DNA of 64,000 bases from Apiospora phragmitis (GCA_038363925.1 JAQQWL010000011.1:8804001-8868000), one strand, 5' to 3'; counted from the stretch's first letter, positions 34,980-46,463 are shown. The notes: generated by a model not told the origin, from the letters alone. A program made the numbers and translations.

Positions 34980-36263
34980 TCAAGCCAAACGGATATTCCC
35001 AGCCTTGCGTTCCTTCTCCGGAATGTCGGCCAGCGGATCCTTCTTATTGAATGCGTGCCTCGCCCGCTCAGCCCGAGTCCACTTGGTGATGTCGAGTTCT
35101 CTGCCGACAAACTTCGCCGACCTCTTCTTCAGCGATGCGAGCGTCTTCTTCCAGCCCCACCGGTCGGCCTTGGCCTGGCCCGACAGCGGCGCGATCTCGC
35201 CGCTCTCTTCCTCTTCCTCCAGCGCAGACACCAGCTCACCGGCGCCGAACAGGCCAGATGTCGCGAGGTCGATGCCGGCTTTCTTGGCGTAGGCGATCAC
35301 GTTGGGCCGCCAGCTGAGTTCATCTTCCATCTCGTCCAAGTCAGCGGACCACTTGAGGTAGATGGCCATGACCAGGGGGAGATCCTTGATTGGTGAGTCG
35401 GCCTTCAGCAGGCCGGCCCTGTCCAGCTCATTCAGCGCGGTGAGGAACATGGTCCCAATAGCCCCCCAAGTTTCAGAGATGCGTTCGGCATCGTCGCAGC
35501 CTAGAAAAGGACACAGTCCTGTAAGTTCCTCTTCGAGGTCGTGGTGGTAGGAGCCATGATCTTACCCATCCAGGGGCCAAGCTGTACCACCATAAGCCAA
35601 TGAGCCATGGCCGCGGTGACTGCCCACATGTGCTTGACCGTATCCTCGTCGCGCTCTTTCTTCTTGAAATGGCCGTCAAAAGCGACCATATGATGGGTGG
35701 GTTAGGTATTGTCAGCAGACACATCTTTACCGGTGAAGCATTTGCCCAGCAACGTACCATTCTCTCTATACATTCCTGCAATCCCCACCCAGCGAAGTCA
35801 TCGTAGACGTACATGCCGAATGAGTCCGGGTCGCAGAAATCTGCAGCCTGCTGCCAATCGCACAACAGCTTCCACGTCTGCCAGAAGGCGAACCACTTGT
35901 GCTCGGGATGCTTGGCAATTGGCTCCTGGAGGAAGTCCCCCTCGAACTGCGCTTGGTAGAACTCGTCGCTCTCATCCTCGTCCGGGCTATCTTCGGCTTC
36001 GTTGGCCTCTTTCTCGAAGTCATGCGTAGGCCGTGGTAGAGTCAGATACTCGAAAGTTGCGTGTTTCTTACTGGCCTGCGATTGATTGATCTTTGACAGC
36101 GGATCGATTGGATAGGCAGCTAATATTTATTGTTGTGTCTCTCTGCAGGCTGCATCGATTCGCAGTTTTAGACCCCGCGTTGTTCTTCTGCCTCTTGTCG
36201 CTAGTACTCGACGACGCTTGGTTAGCGTCGGACTCGGACCGAGTGTACTTCTTTGGGCGGCAT
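34980..36263 (-). CDS. Conserved-looking fungal hypothetical protein, multi-exon
   Basis: The C-terminal exon (35500-34980) encodes WGAIGTMFLTALNELDRAGL, a Glu-rich loop and a basic end (WTRAERARHAFNKKDPLADI). A clear 65-base intron (35565-35501, GTAAGA...TAG) joins it to VKHMWAVTAAMAHWLMVVQL and GPWMG. A further intron separates this from an upstream exon (about 36010-35758) with SDEFYQAQFEGDFLQEPIAK, WFAFWQTWKLLCDWQQAADF and DPDSFGMYVYDDFAGWG. The likely start is ATG 36263 (MPP then, after a one-base frame change, KKYTRSESDANQ), giving a basic, Ser-rich N-terminus. The protein is rich in Trp and acidic residues, soluble and without a known domain. It looks like a family restricted to filamentous ascomycetes; the function is unknown. 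Confidence 0.6.
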
Positions 36264-37091
36264 CTTGTACGCTTTCGGTGAGTGCTAGACGACCTTCTCA
36301 ATGAATAAGGTAAAGTTCAGGACGAAATCTAACTCAACAGTCGATGGGCTCTCTTTCCAGCCTTTAACGGATTGCGTTTTGTTGACGTTGCCGATGTCAT
36401 ACCCCATGAATGAGTGCAACGCGTCGCATTTGAGAACCACTAAAATAGGACATACCCCTGCTGAACCTAATAGCGATCATCCAATTGACGCGGGAGCCGA
36501 TGGACTTTTGGCGCAGTAGCCCTACGCACGGTACTTACAGGGCAGAGCGGTACGAACAACGGCCCAGACTCCCAACACCAGCAAGCGCATTAGCCCAATG
36601 CGACACCGAGTTATGCTCTCACATAAGGAACAGAGATGATAACCAAGAGCGAGCATGGTATGCGGTGAACGTAAGCAGGCAGATTACCCGTCTTCACATC
36701 TATTGTGTTGGTGCGAAGCGTGCGCAAAGCTCTGCTTCAGGGCACCCCCGCCTTGGAACGACTGAATGTGAGTTTGAGCTCCGAATATTATAGCATCAGA
36801 TGGAAGCATCGTGATGTCACAAGACGAGCATCGAACCACCACCGATGCCCATGATTGGCCATTCACCACGCGCCTTGGAGGGAAAAAGCGTGTCGGCGAC
36901 CGGGGGCATTCTGCGTACGCACCAGTTGTATCCTTGCATGCGGATGAAGAAAGCTGCTTTTGGCTGAAGCGATCCCATTCATTAGCTCCAACAAGACACA
37001 AGATGCTACCACGCAAGTTGAGGAATAGATCAGCAAGGCATAAGTATAAAACTGGCGAGTAAAAACGCCGTCGTCTTATCGTCATAATATA
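36264..37091. other. Intergenic region
   Basis: No supported gene. It lies between the hypothetical gene and the 3' end of SPT10. Confidence 0.45.
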
Positions 37092-39023
37092 TTACGGGTC
37101 GTCGTCGTCGAACACGACCGAGTCCCAGTTCCGCCTCTTCGCCGACCTATCGGTCTCACCCGCATCATGCCGATCCCGCTTCTCCGGGCTCGCGGCCCCA
37201 TACTTGTCCGTGCCGCCACTTCCAAGGCTGCCGAAACCCAGCCCGTCCAGGTCGGAGTCCGAGTCTTGGTCTAGCAGCATGTCCAGATCGCGGTCCACGG
37301 CCGCTTGGTCTTGGTCGTCGGTATTCGGGTGCGCCTGCAGGTCCTCGCCATCGCCATGATGCGCGCCGGAAGATCCCAGCGGATCCGGGTCGTCAAGCAG
37401 GGCTTGAAAGGACTCGGTTTCTTGTTGGTGGTGATGGGAGTGGTGGACTTGCAGGTGGGAGTCGTACGAGCCGTCTGAGAGTGAGGTGTGCGTTACGTGT
37501 GGGCTCTGATGCGGCAGCATGATATGTGGCTGCTCGAACGTATGAAAGTGATGATGGTGATGATGATGGGCTTGCTGGTGAGGCGCTTGGGATATGATTT
37601 GAGGGTCTATTGGCTGGTAGAGAGCATGGGCGTCGCCATGAAGCCCGATTAGCGCCGACGCAGCCTGCGTGGCACGGTGGACTTGGGTCATGTGGTCATG
37701 GGTTTGATCTTGTAGCATCGGGCTGTGGGATTGCAGGACCGAGCTGTCATGAGCTTCCAGTGGGTGGACAGGATTCAGTAGCGAGGCGATGTCACCAGGA
37801 TTCGCGTAGGGGTTTGCATTGGTATGAAGTGGGGCTATTGTGTGCTGGTCGATGACATCAATGCCAACTGTCTCATCCGGCGTCGGGAGTGTTGAGATGG
37901 CGACTGATTCTGGGGTCATATTGAGATCATCTAGGCTCGTACTGAGGACTCCCCTCCTCGCTGGAACTGAGGCAGGTGCCGACACTTTGCTTAGCTCCTT
38001 GCACTCAGGACAGAGTCTAATTACATCGGACACCATTTCCTTGATGCGACTCCAGTGGTATCGCTCAGCAATAGTGGCCGTGGTTTTGTTGATACCCGAG
38101 TGGCTCCCGCTCTCATGCATGCGCTTGGCTATGTCCATCTGCTGCGCAGGGTCGCTGATGACCTCCTTGCCCTTGAGCATGAGGACGTCATTGTCGAGGA
38201 GTTTATAGTGCGTCGCGGCACTACGCAGTCTACTTTTGTCGGCACGGTTAGATCCGTCTGGGTAGCGACCATGCTTGAGGTAGTATTTGATCTTGTCGAA
38301 ACGGTCTTCACTCACCGGCCCCTCGGCGTCGTCTCCGACGAGGTCCCGACCGTAGATGATGGCATCCACCAGTCGGTCAGGGTAGGACTTCAGCCTGCCG
38401 CAGCCCTTAACACGGCCTATGCGCTTGAAGCCCAGGGCGTCCCAGATCTTGCATGATGCAACGTTGGTCTCGTACACGAGGTTGAAGACCGAGTAGGAGT
38501 ACCCGAGCTTAGGGGCCCAGTCAAGGTAGCTCTCGCCCATCAGTCGGCCTACGCCACGGTTTCGCGAAGCGTCAGTGACCAAGAAGCCAGCGTTGCAAAC
38601 ATGACTGCTCCGCCCCGGATAGTTGGGCTTGATGTAGAAGCTTCCCAGGCATTCCTTGGACCAATCCTTTCCTTCGGTGACATCCTCCAGGCTGCTGATG
38701 TCGCCGAGGAGCATGATGCCTGCAAAGTTCTGAAACCAATAGGAAGAGAATTTCTCCAGAGGCATGGGGTCGATCATGGGGTAGGTATCGCCGCCTTCAA
38801 CCTCCTTGGCAAGTTGGTCCGAAAGATACTTGAGCAACGTCTGTGGCACTTGGTCTTTGGACACGAATGGCACAATTGTAGCCACAGTTTGACGGTCTCG
38901 TAGCGTCACTTGACGAGGGCGGACGTCAGGGGGCAGGGTGGGATTGCTCGGGTCCGGATAAGGTAGAGCGCCAGAGACTCGATGGATGCTCGGGCTCTCT
39001 GGGTCATCCATGATAGCAGGCAT
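37092..39023 (-). CDS. spt10: Spt10-like GNAT acetyltransferase with integrase-type HHCC zinc domain
   Basis: An intact 643-residue, single-exon gene. Residues about 36-230 form a GNAT fold, with the acetyl-CoA loop RNRGVGRLMG (154-163) and KIWDALGFKRIGRVKG near 192-207. Residues about 262-345 carry an HHCC zinc domain of the integrase H2C2 type: His303 and His308 in RMHESGSHSG, then Cys338 and Cys341 in RLCPECKEL. This pairing is diagnostic of Spt10, the yeast activator that binds histone gene promoters through the HHCC domain and promotes histone transcription. The C-terminal half is low-complexity and His/Gln-rich (a run of seven His, several HH-containing repeats), ending in an acidic tail with a basic cluster (EKRDRHDAGE, SAKRRNWDS) and DDDDP. 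It is likely nuclear. The undamaged frame contrasts with many neighbours. Confidence 0.9.
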   Translation of the reverse strand: MPAIMDDPESPSIHRVSGALPYPDPSNPTLPPDVRPRQVTLRDRQTVATIVPFVSKDQVPQTLLKYLSDQLAKEVEGGDTYPMIDPMPLEKFSSYWFQNFAGIMLLGDISSLEDVTEGKDWSKECLGSFYIKPNYPGRSSHVCNAGFLVTDASRNRGVGRLMGESYLDWAPKLGYSYSVFNLVYETNVASCKIWDALGFKRIGRVKGCGRLKSYPDRLVDAIIYGRDLVGDDAEGPVSEDRFDKIKYYLKHGRYPDGSNRADKSRLRSAATHYKLLDNDVLMLKGKEVISDPAQQMDIAKRMHESGSHSGINKTTATIAERYHWSRIKEMVSDVIRLCPECKELSKVSAPASVPARRGVLSTSLDDLNMTPESVAISTLPTPDETVGIDVIDQHTIAPLHTNANPYANPGDIASLLNPVHPLEAHDSSVLQSHSPMLQDQTHDHMTQVHRATQAASALIGLHGDAHALYQPIDPQIISQAPHQQAHHHHHHHFHTFEQPHIMLPHQSPHVTHTSLSDGSYDSHLQVHHSHHHQQETESFQALLDDPDPLGSSGAHHGDGEDLQAHPNTDDQDQAAVDRDLDMLLDQDSDSDLDGLGFGSLGSGGTDKYGAASPEKRDRHDAGETDRSAKRRNWDSVVFDDDDP

Positions 39024-41085
39024 AGTGTGTATATCTCGGCCGCGCCAGAGCCAACCAAGTCAACAAGACTGGAAGTCTGGGTCAGCAAGAGTCACACATA
39101 TCTTGACAGCCCCTTCCAACAGAGGCGGGCAACAAGCCCAGTGGCCTGGCTCATAGTCGCTGCCATCTTGTGTGATGTGTAGCACAACTAGTTGCTCAGC
39201 TCCGCCGAGTCTTCTTCGCTGGCACGGCTCTTGAAAAACAACTTGGAAGCCCAATGTGCACACTTACTTTTTCTGAGAAATGTGGTACTAACGCAAGGCC
39301 CCTGAAAGCACGCTCATGTAATGTGGATGCAGCCGTCCAGTGCAAGGTTTCCTTGGTTATCTCCCCTGCTATTCTGAGATGTTCGTGGTGATGAATTGTG
39401 CGCAGTTTGCTTGACCTGACCAGACCGATGGCCGAAGGCCGAAGGAACCAGGCGGGCAAGCGGGGTAACCACTACACGCCCAGTAAGCCCAGCTGGCGGC
39501 CAGCTGAGTCAGGCCTTTGCGCCTGTTAGAGTCACAGTAACTTCTAGCGATAAGATAGCCAACCATCCGTAAATCGGAGGAAAGCGGCATGCGCCAGCAA
39601 CACCCGACACATTCGTCAACATCCCGCAATGTCAACGGAGACATGCAACTTGATCCACTAGCAGGTGTCAGGTATTCAGTGTTTACTTCCGAACACTCCC
39701 AATCATTGGGCAGTCAGTAGGCATCACGTCTGCCCAACTTGATCGTCGTAATATCGTCCGTCCCCTTGACCGCGAAAGCATGGCACAAGGTAGGTCAATG
39801 GGGGGGGGTCAGTCCTTCTCTCGATACAGGCTTTGGGCTCGTCAATGCCAGTCAGGGCTGATCTATCCACCTGTTGACTGCTACGTGTGCTGCGCTCTAT
39901 CTCCCTTGAAACTAACGACACCAACTGCTATCCTACTCAACGATACGGGAGAGTCACAAGAGCCGGCAACGCAATGGTGCTAAAGACTCGTCAGGCCCAG
40001 CCTCTCCGATGGATTGGAAACCGATGTGATGCTGGCGAGTGTTACTCACCCCTCAGTGTCCTTTCTCGGCAGCTTTTGAGCATGAAAGCCCTTGGCAATC
40101 AACTGAGTGCGTAGTTCCAGATGTTGGACACGCGAATGCGCCAGCTGGACAGCGTACTCAATGTACGATGCGGGGCCTCGTGGCATCGTCAGTTGACAGG
40201 GTGCCCCGCGCGATCGTGAGGCGTGCTTGCACTAACATCTTCTCGAAACAGGCACAAGTCTCCATATCCACGGCAGCTATGCGGGTTTACGACATATGAG
40301 CTAAGATTGATAAGAGGGAGGTGGAACAGACCGCCAGAATGCCCCTGCGCCATCGTGACACCATCAAGGTTGGGCTGGAAGAAGTGCGCCATTCGCGGGA
40401 GAACACGATGCGACCCTGGCGATCCCGACCCGACCCAATGATAACCAGTCCATCCGCGACCAAGATAGCGGTCTGGCGCGGTGTCCGAGACGAGGCTTGG
40501 CGGGTGGTCTGGTTTTCAAGGCGAGCATTCGCACACCTCAGGTGGGGCTCCATGGGATTTTTGGTGTCGCGTCCCGATATGGATATGCGCTTGCCCAGCG
40601 CTGCCCTGGAGGCGGTGGGGAACAGCAGCCACTCACAATCCCGCATCGAGATATACCCCGGCGGGTCAAATCCGGGAAATGCCCCACCGCCCACACGGGA
40701 TAGGCAGCTTGGGTCTCTCTCCAACATGTATGCTGCACAGCTCCGCGCCATCACTGCATGCCCAAGTGGCGTACCGCGCTTGACCGCCTGGACAGCGGTC
40801 TGGACAGCATGGCAGAATCGGCATGTCGTCCAGCAATTGGATGTTTGTGATCTGCTTCCATGTTTAGAAGGACTGGCATAGACCATGGTTCTGGGCTGCC
40901 TCTGTTGCTGTTATAAGTTGGCGAGGAGACAGTCTCCCAGTTCCCCCTTTCTCTTATCATTCACATCTCACAGTTTGCACAACACTCCAACATCAGTCCA
41001 ACATCTCTCCCTCAAGATCTTCTGATCTTTACTTTAAGCTTGTATATCCCTATGTACCTTGCTTGTACTTAAGCTTCATTTCACA
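39024..41085. other. Intergenic region with overlapping opposed frames
   Basis: Promoter of SPT10 on the left and leader of the Tpt1-like gene on the right. From 40287 to 40886 both strands are open for nearly 200 codons, but neither translation shows a domain, signal peptide or intron. I do not call a gene. Confidence 0.4.
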
Positions 41086-42104
41086 ATGGCTGCCGCAGTA
41101 CTCAACCCCCTGTCCACCATCAACCCGAACGGCGGTATCCTTCCTGCCAGTGCTCTGACCCAGCACGTCCCTCGCCATGGCCGCAGCCGGGGCATGAGCA
41201 TGAAGGGCAAGAGTGCCAAGGGACGAAACTACAGCATCGTCGAGGACTCGGACGTCACCGTCGCCAAGGCCATCTCCTTCCTCCTCAAGCGTGCCGTCAA
41301 GGCCGACGAGGCCGGTTCGGTTGACGAGGAGAATGACGAGAACGACTATCTTATAGCGGACGCCGAGGGCTGGGTCTCTGTTGCTGATCTTGTAAGTACT
41401 CTATATGCGTTTCGGTGTTCAATAAGGGACTACTATTGACAATACTGCCGTAGCTGCAACACCCCAACATGACGGAGCTCCTCGTCAACCTTGAAGACGT
41501 CCAGCAAGCTGCTGCCTCCACAAGGGCACGTTTTGCACTCCGCCAGAAGCCCGACACCGACGCCGAGCGGGCTGACAGCTACCAGGTCCGCCAGAACGGC
41601 AAGCGGACCAGCCTGCAAGCCCCCGTTCTGGAGGGCACCCCCCTGACCAAGGACTCGGCCAACCTCCCCGAGTACGCCGTCTACGAGACCACGTACCAAG
41701 CCTACCCCCTCATCCTCGCCTTCGGCAGCATCAAGCGCGCCGACGGCGCCACCCACTCCCCCTTCTCTGCGGCCAACGCCACCGACGCCGACGTCGGCAT
41801 CTGGGTGCACCTGCGCACCGCCATGAAGCAGGCTCCCGAGATCACCTGGCAGTTCACCACCACGGGCGGCCTCGTGACGTCGGAGGCGGTGCCCCGGTGC
41901 CTCTGGAAGAAGGTCGTCGGCCGCCGCCAGGACGTCGGCCTCCTCCTCGAGGACGGCGAGGTCCGCAAGGAGGTCCCCACCTACCTGCGCGGCAAAGGCG
42001 GCAAGGGCAAGGCCAAGAGGGGCAAGGGTATGCTGCGACAGGAGGGTCAGGAGGGCCGCGTTGCTAGCGAGTCGTCCGACAGCAACAACGAGGAGGAGAT
42101 GTGA
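41086..42104 (+). CDS. Divergent Tpt1/KptA-fold protein, probable pseudoenzyme
   Basis: Two exons (41086-41391, 41454-42104; 62-base intron, GTAAGT...TAG, phase 0) encode 318 residues with no lesions. Segments align in order with tRNA 2'-phosphotransferase (Tpt1/KptA): VAKAISFLLKRAVK (59-72), GWVSVADLLQHPNM (95-108), STRARFALRQ (124-133), DSYQVRQNGKRTS (143-155), AVYETTYQAYPLILAFGSIK (177-196), ADVGIWVHLRTAMK (214-227) and the end of the fold at LWKKVVGRR. The enzyme's LLRH motif is LLKR here, QGHS is NGKRTS, HGT is YET and the SRNHVH-type motif is RADGATHS, so at least two catalytic Arg/His positions are missing; the Arg of RARF remains. The tail is Lys/Gly-rich and then acidic. The enzyme removes the splice-junction 2'-phosphate of tRNA using NAD; this copy probably binds RNA or ADP-ribose-like ligands without that activity (inference). 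Confidence 0.75.
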
Positions 42105-42521
42105 AGGAAGGAAAGAAGGGAAGAAATTTGCACGATAGATAGACAGACACGAGACATGATGACGACTCATTAGAGCAGACGAACACCACATAGTGAGTGC
42201 CGAAAAACAAAAAGGCATCTGGCCACGGGGGCCGAAACATAAATAGAGATACCCGTTCGCGTTCTATACAGCTTCTCCCACAAACCTGTGACCATCACTC
42301 ATGCCCCTCCCAAAGAAAGACATGGTGCAACAATGTGTTCCAATCACTATGTGTAAGCAAAAAAGGGTGTAAAAGAAAGTGGAGGCGAGATGCTCGTCAC
42401 CCTCGCCGCCACAGTTTCCGGCCATAAGCTCCGTGATCTGGACTGAAATGTGTATGTGATAACCGCAGTCACCAGAGAAATAAATGGCAAAAAAACAATA
42501 TATCAGTCGACTAATAGGTTG
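42105..42521. other. Intergenic region
   Basis: 3' region of the Tpt1-like gene and flank of the tRNA. A T-rich stretch expected for RNA polymerase III termination lies just outside the tRNA 3' end (minus-strand T-run at about 42489-42496). Confidence 0.5.
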
Positions 42522-42631
42522 TGACAAGAGTGGGATTCGAACCCACGCCAGTTTCCTGACTACGATGTTGAGAAACAATTAGAAGATTGATATCCTGAAC
42601 GTAGCGCCTTAGATCGCTCGGCCATCTTGCC
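42522..42631 (-). tRNA. tRNA-Leu (anticodon CAG) with intron
   Basis: The minus strand folds as a class II tRNA. The acceptor GGCAAGA (from 42631) pairs with TCTTGTC plus discriminator A (42529-42522). The A-box region is TGGCCGAGCGATCTAAGGC. The anticodon stem CTACG/CGTAG encloses TTCAGG with anticodon CAG at 42597-42595. The variable arm is CAG-GAAA-CTG, and the T arm is GTGGG-TTCGAAT-CCCAC. About 28 bases (42593-42566) after the base 3' to the anticodon form an intron at the canonical position. Confidence 0.93.
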
Positions 42632-43350
42632 CTTGTTTCCTTTCTCGACAGCTGAATACAAAATCTTTGCTTATTGACACAGGTATCGTGGACATCGCCG
42701 ACTGTGCATTTTTTACATGTGAATATAGGATACAATGCAAACATACTTGAGAGTCTGGACAGAGTTTTCGAGAGCACATAGCGAATATTGATCGGGGGAA
42801 GAATGACAATCTGCAGTTATTAGAGTTATGCAATAGATTTGTTTATATTGGATACTATTTGGGGTGGTGGAAAGGGGACTTAAGCCAACTTGCATCCGTT
42901 CGAATCACCATTCTTGAATGGCAGAATGCACAAACAGCTGGCGGCAAGGTGATCATTATTCTCAGTCACGGACTGTCAGCCATCAGGCTTCCATGTAGCG
43001 AAGTTAAGGAAAACGCGAGTAATTACTATACAAACCTTTCCTTTGTGCCTGGCTTGGTAGAGTCGAGCCTGCTGGGCCTTGTAGCTCAGTGTGCAGATGA
43101 GAAGAGCAGTGCATATCTCAGTCACATGCCCCCCCCCCCCAAACAAAAGGATAGGTCAGTTTATTGGTTTTAGACCAGACACATTAGGATTCCCCTTTCA
43201 AAAAAGATAATCACTCAAGTTAATTCAATAATAGCGAGTCCGAGTAAAATTACTCCATCATTTTGTACTGCCTCTGACAATAATCAATCTGCCGTTAAAC
43301 TTGCGTACGTACTTTTAAAACCCTGCAATCCGATCATACGACACCGTTTC
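42632..43350. other. Gene-free stretch at the edge of the repeat block
   Basis: No gene is recognised. It contains a C-run at 43129-43140. Composition becomes AT-richer towards the LTR, but there is no strong RIP signature. Confidence 0.5.
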
Positions 43351-43355
43351 CATTC

Positions 43356-43558
43356 TGTTGAATAGGCTTTCTGGTGCGTACGTACGCTGCGTAGGGGTTG
43401 AGACGGTGCTTATATTCTGTCTGTCTCCTCTATCTATTAACTGGCGGGAAGCCGCCAGCGCTCACCTTCTCGTACGAGGGGCTAATGATCCGTGCGTCGC
43501 ACGCACGTGACGCCCTTTTCAAGAGGTGCTGGAAGCCCCTGGAGTAGCTGTTCTAACA
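43356..43558 (-). repeat. 3' LTR of the copia element
   Basis: 203 bases with TGTTGAATAG at one end and TTCTAACA at the other (TGTT/AACA ends). The sequence is GC-normal and essentially free of RIP, although the adjoining coding region is saturated with it. The flanking bases are CATTC at 43351-43355; the partner duplication would lie beyond the window. Confidence 0.75.
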
Positions 43559-45854
43559 CTGGCAGTTTTTCTTTTTAAAGGGAAAATCCTCCTCCTTCCC
43601 CTTTACTCCTTACTTTTCGTTTACTTATTATATGGGCGAAGTTTCTTAATATACGTTTCTATTCGTATAATTAATTTATTCGTCGAGATAAACTATTTAA
43701 AGGCTTTATTTAAAGACTTTTTCGTAAAAGCGTCCGCCGGGTTATCTCGTCCGTCTATTTAATAGATCTTTATTATCTCCTTTTTCTTATATAACTCTCG
43801 AAATAATATAATATTAATTATTAATTATTTCTCGTTTATTATATTAAACTTTATTAAATATTTATATAAAAACTTTAAATTTATATAAAAAATTATTAAA
43901 ATCTTTTAAAATTTTAAGCTCTATATAATCTTTTTAAACGTTATATTTAATACGATACCGCTATTAACGCCGGAAATTATTCCGTATAACTTATTAACGA
44001 GTACGTTTTAAATAACTTTTTTATATTTCGTTAAATTTTAATAAATAATATTATTTTAAATTTTAAATCGGTTTTTCATACGCTCGATCTCTTAGCCGAG
44101 CATAACAAAGTACCCGAGTTAAGAAGTTAAATCCTTATTATTTATAAACGAGCCGTCGGTAAAGATATATATCTTTATATATTAAAAGTTAAAAAAGATA
44201 TACCGGAATTCTCGTATCGAGTTCTCGATTTATTAAACGATTCGGGCGTTTAAATGTTTAATATTTTCGTTTTTAAAGGCTTATATCTAAGCTATAACCG
44301 ATAAGTTATACATTATTTCCGATTAATAGATTAAGGCGATATATACCCTTTTCGTATATTAAGAAATATATTACTAATCCTGGTCGGTAATTTTTAAGTT
44401 TATAAATTAAAGCTATTTAATTTATTCTTTTTATTAAAAAAAGATATCGTACGTTTTTAATAAGATTTTATCTCTATTAAATTTTACGAGCGTATTTTTT
44501 ATTAAAGTCTCTTTCGGCTTTATACGAAACACTATTTTTATTAATTTTTTATTTCTTTTTTTAAAAAAAGGGCTTATAGCGAAATTAAAAGTATTATTAA
44601 TTTATATAGTAATAATTCCGAAGGTTTTTAAACCGTTATTTTTAAGTTTTATACATAATATTCATAATACGTTTTAAATTAATATAATTCGGATTTTATT
44701 AAGCCGTATAATAATAATACGATTTATAAAAGCGTTTTTTTAAAATATTAAAACTCGAACTTTTTTAAAAACTTCGTATATATTATATAAGTAAGCTTAT
44801 TATATAATTAAATATATATTTAAATAATATCTCGTAATTCCCCGTAGGCTCCGAGGTTTCGAATAAGGGTCGGTCTTAATATAAATACTAACCTTTAATT
44901 TATTTTTTAAATTATTAACGATTAAATAAGGATTTTCTCTTTTTCCGTATCTTCGTATCTTTAAATAACGAGCCTGGATTTCTTATACGGTTTAATATTT
45001 TTTTTTTTTAATTTCCCGTATAAGCCGGGTTTTAAAGATTTAATAATTACTATAAGCTTTCGAATCGAATCGGACGAACTTAAATACCTTTTATATAGCG
45101 AGGTTATTTATTTCTTTTATATCCGATTTTTAAAAAAGGGTTTCAAAAGCCGTAATTATATTATTTTTTTAAAACTTAACGGCTAAGTTATAATTTTTAT
45201 ATTCTTTTTAAATAAAGAATATTATTAAAGAGTTATATAAAAATAAATATTTTTAAAATCGGCTTTAACTTTATTATGTAAAAATTTCGAGCTATTTTAT
45301 AATAATAACGTCCTTTATTTTAAAAATAATATGGTTTTTTATTTTAAAAATAATACTATTCTCGCTTTTTATATTTTTTATAAGTTTTTTAGGTTTTTAA
45401 AAATATAATTTAATTTAAATAACCCGGAACTCTTTCGAGCCGTTTAATATATTAACTCGAATTATATAATCTTTAATTATAGTAATTAGGTACGGTTCGA
45501 TCTATCCTCTTTTTTTTCGCTATATAAGAACCTCTATACGGAACGGGAGTATAAAAATATTATAAATATACGGTCCGCTCCCGGGTATTTAGAGCTCGAT
45601 TAATATTAACCTTTGCCCGGATCTTTTATAATATTTTTATCGCCTTTTATACGGCCTCCGCTCTCGCCTGGATTTCCGGCGACGGAGGCGAACTCGTATT
45701 AATTCGGAGATATATTCCGAAGATAAAGAGTATCGAAACGAGCCTATCCGGGCCGGCAATATTATTTAAAGTTTTTACCGCTATTTAAAAAACCGTCTCC
45801 GGGTTTATACGGTTACTTAGCTCTTTTTATAAAATATTGTACGCTCGGCGGAAC

Positions 45855-45859
45855 GGAGT
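45855..45859. repeat. Target-site duplication of gypsy-1, left
   Basis: GGAGT immediately before the left LTR; it is repeated at 53415-53419. Confidence 0.85.
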
Positions 45860-46463
45860 TATAACGAACGGTTATTAGGGTCTAAAAGAAACCTAGTAAA
45901 ACGTACTTAGGGTTTATATTAATTACAACGAGAAAATACTTAAACGTATAAACGAGTACGTCCGTTTAATATACTAAGTAATATTTTTAATTAATTATAA
46001 AATTTAATAAAAATTTAATAAGTTCGTTAAAATAATATATTTTATTAATATATTAAATTAATACTTAAATTAATTATTAAAGTAAAAAATATTTATATAA
46101 AGTATATAAGAAACGTTCGTAATTATATATTTAATCCTTTTTTTATCGATTCGTTATATTTCTTTAGATCTCGTGGATCTGTCCCGATCCTCTAGATCCG
46201 GCGCGGGATCTTAAAATCTGCCCTAGATCCCTAGATCCGTTACGTAACCTCTATCTTTTTTTTATAAGGATATTTACGTATTTTATAATTACCCGGGGCG
46301 GTATTACGTTAAGCGGTGGTCGGTTATAAGGTATAAGTAAGTTTATATTAATATAATTAATAGTTTTATTAATATTAATAATATTATAATTTAATCGGGG
46401 TATAATAATTCCGTGCCGGTAGTTTTATAAATTTAAACCGTATAATTAAGTTAAGTTATAATA
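45860..46463 (-). repeat. 3' LTR of gypsy-1
   Basis: Matches 52810-53414 base for base over long stretches apart from transitions. It begins TATAACGAACGG (ancestral TGTAACG inferred from gypsy-2) and ends TTATAATA. Confidence 0.88.

Noticed and set aside
43526..43762. A hydrophobic 78-codon plus-strand frame
   Set aside because: It spans the copia LTR, the polypurine tract and antisense RNase H remnants, so the hydrophobicity comes from T-rich codons.
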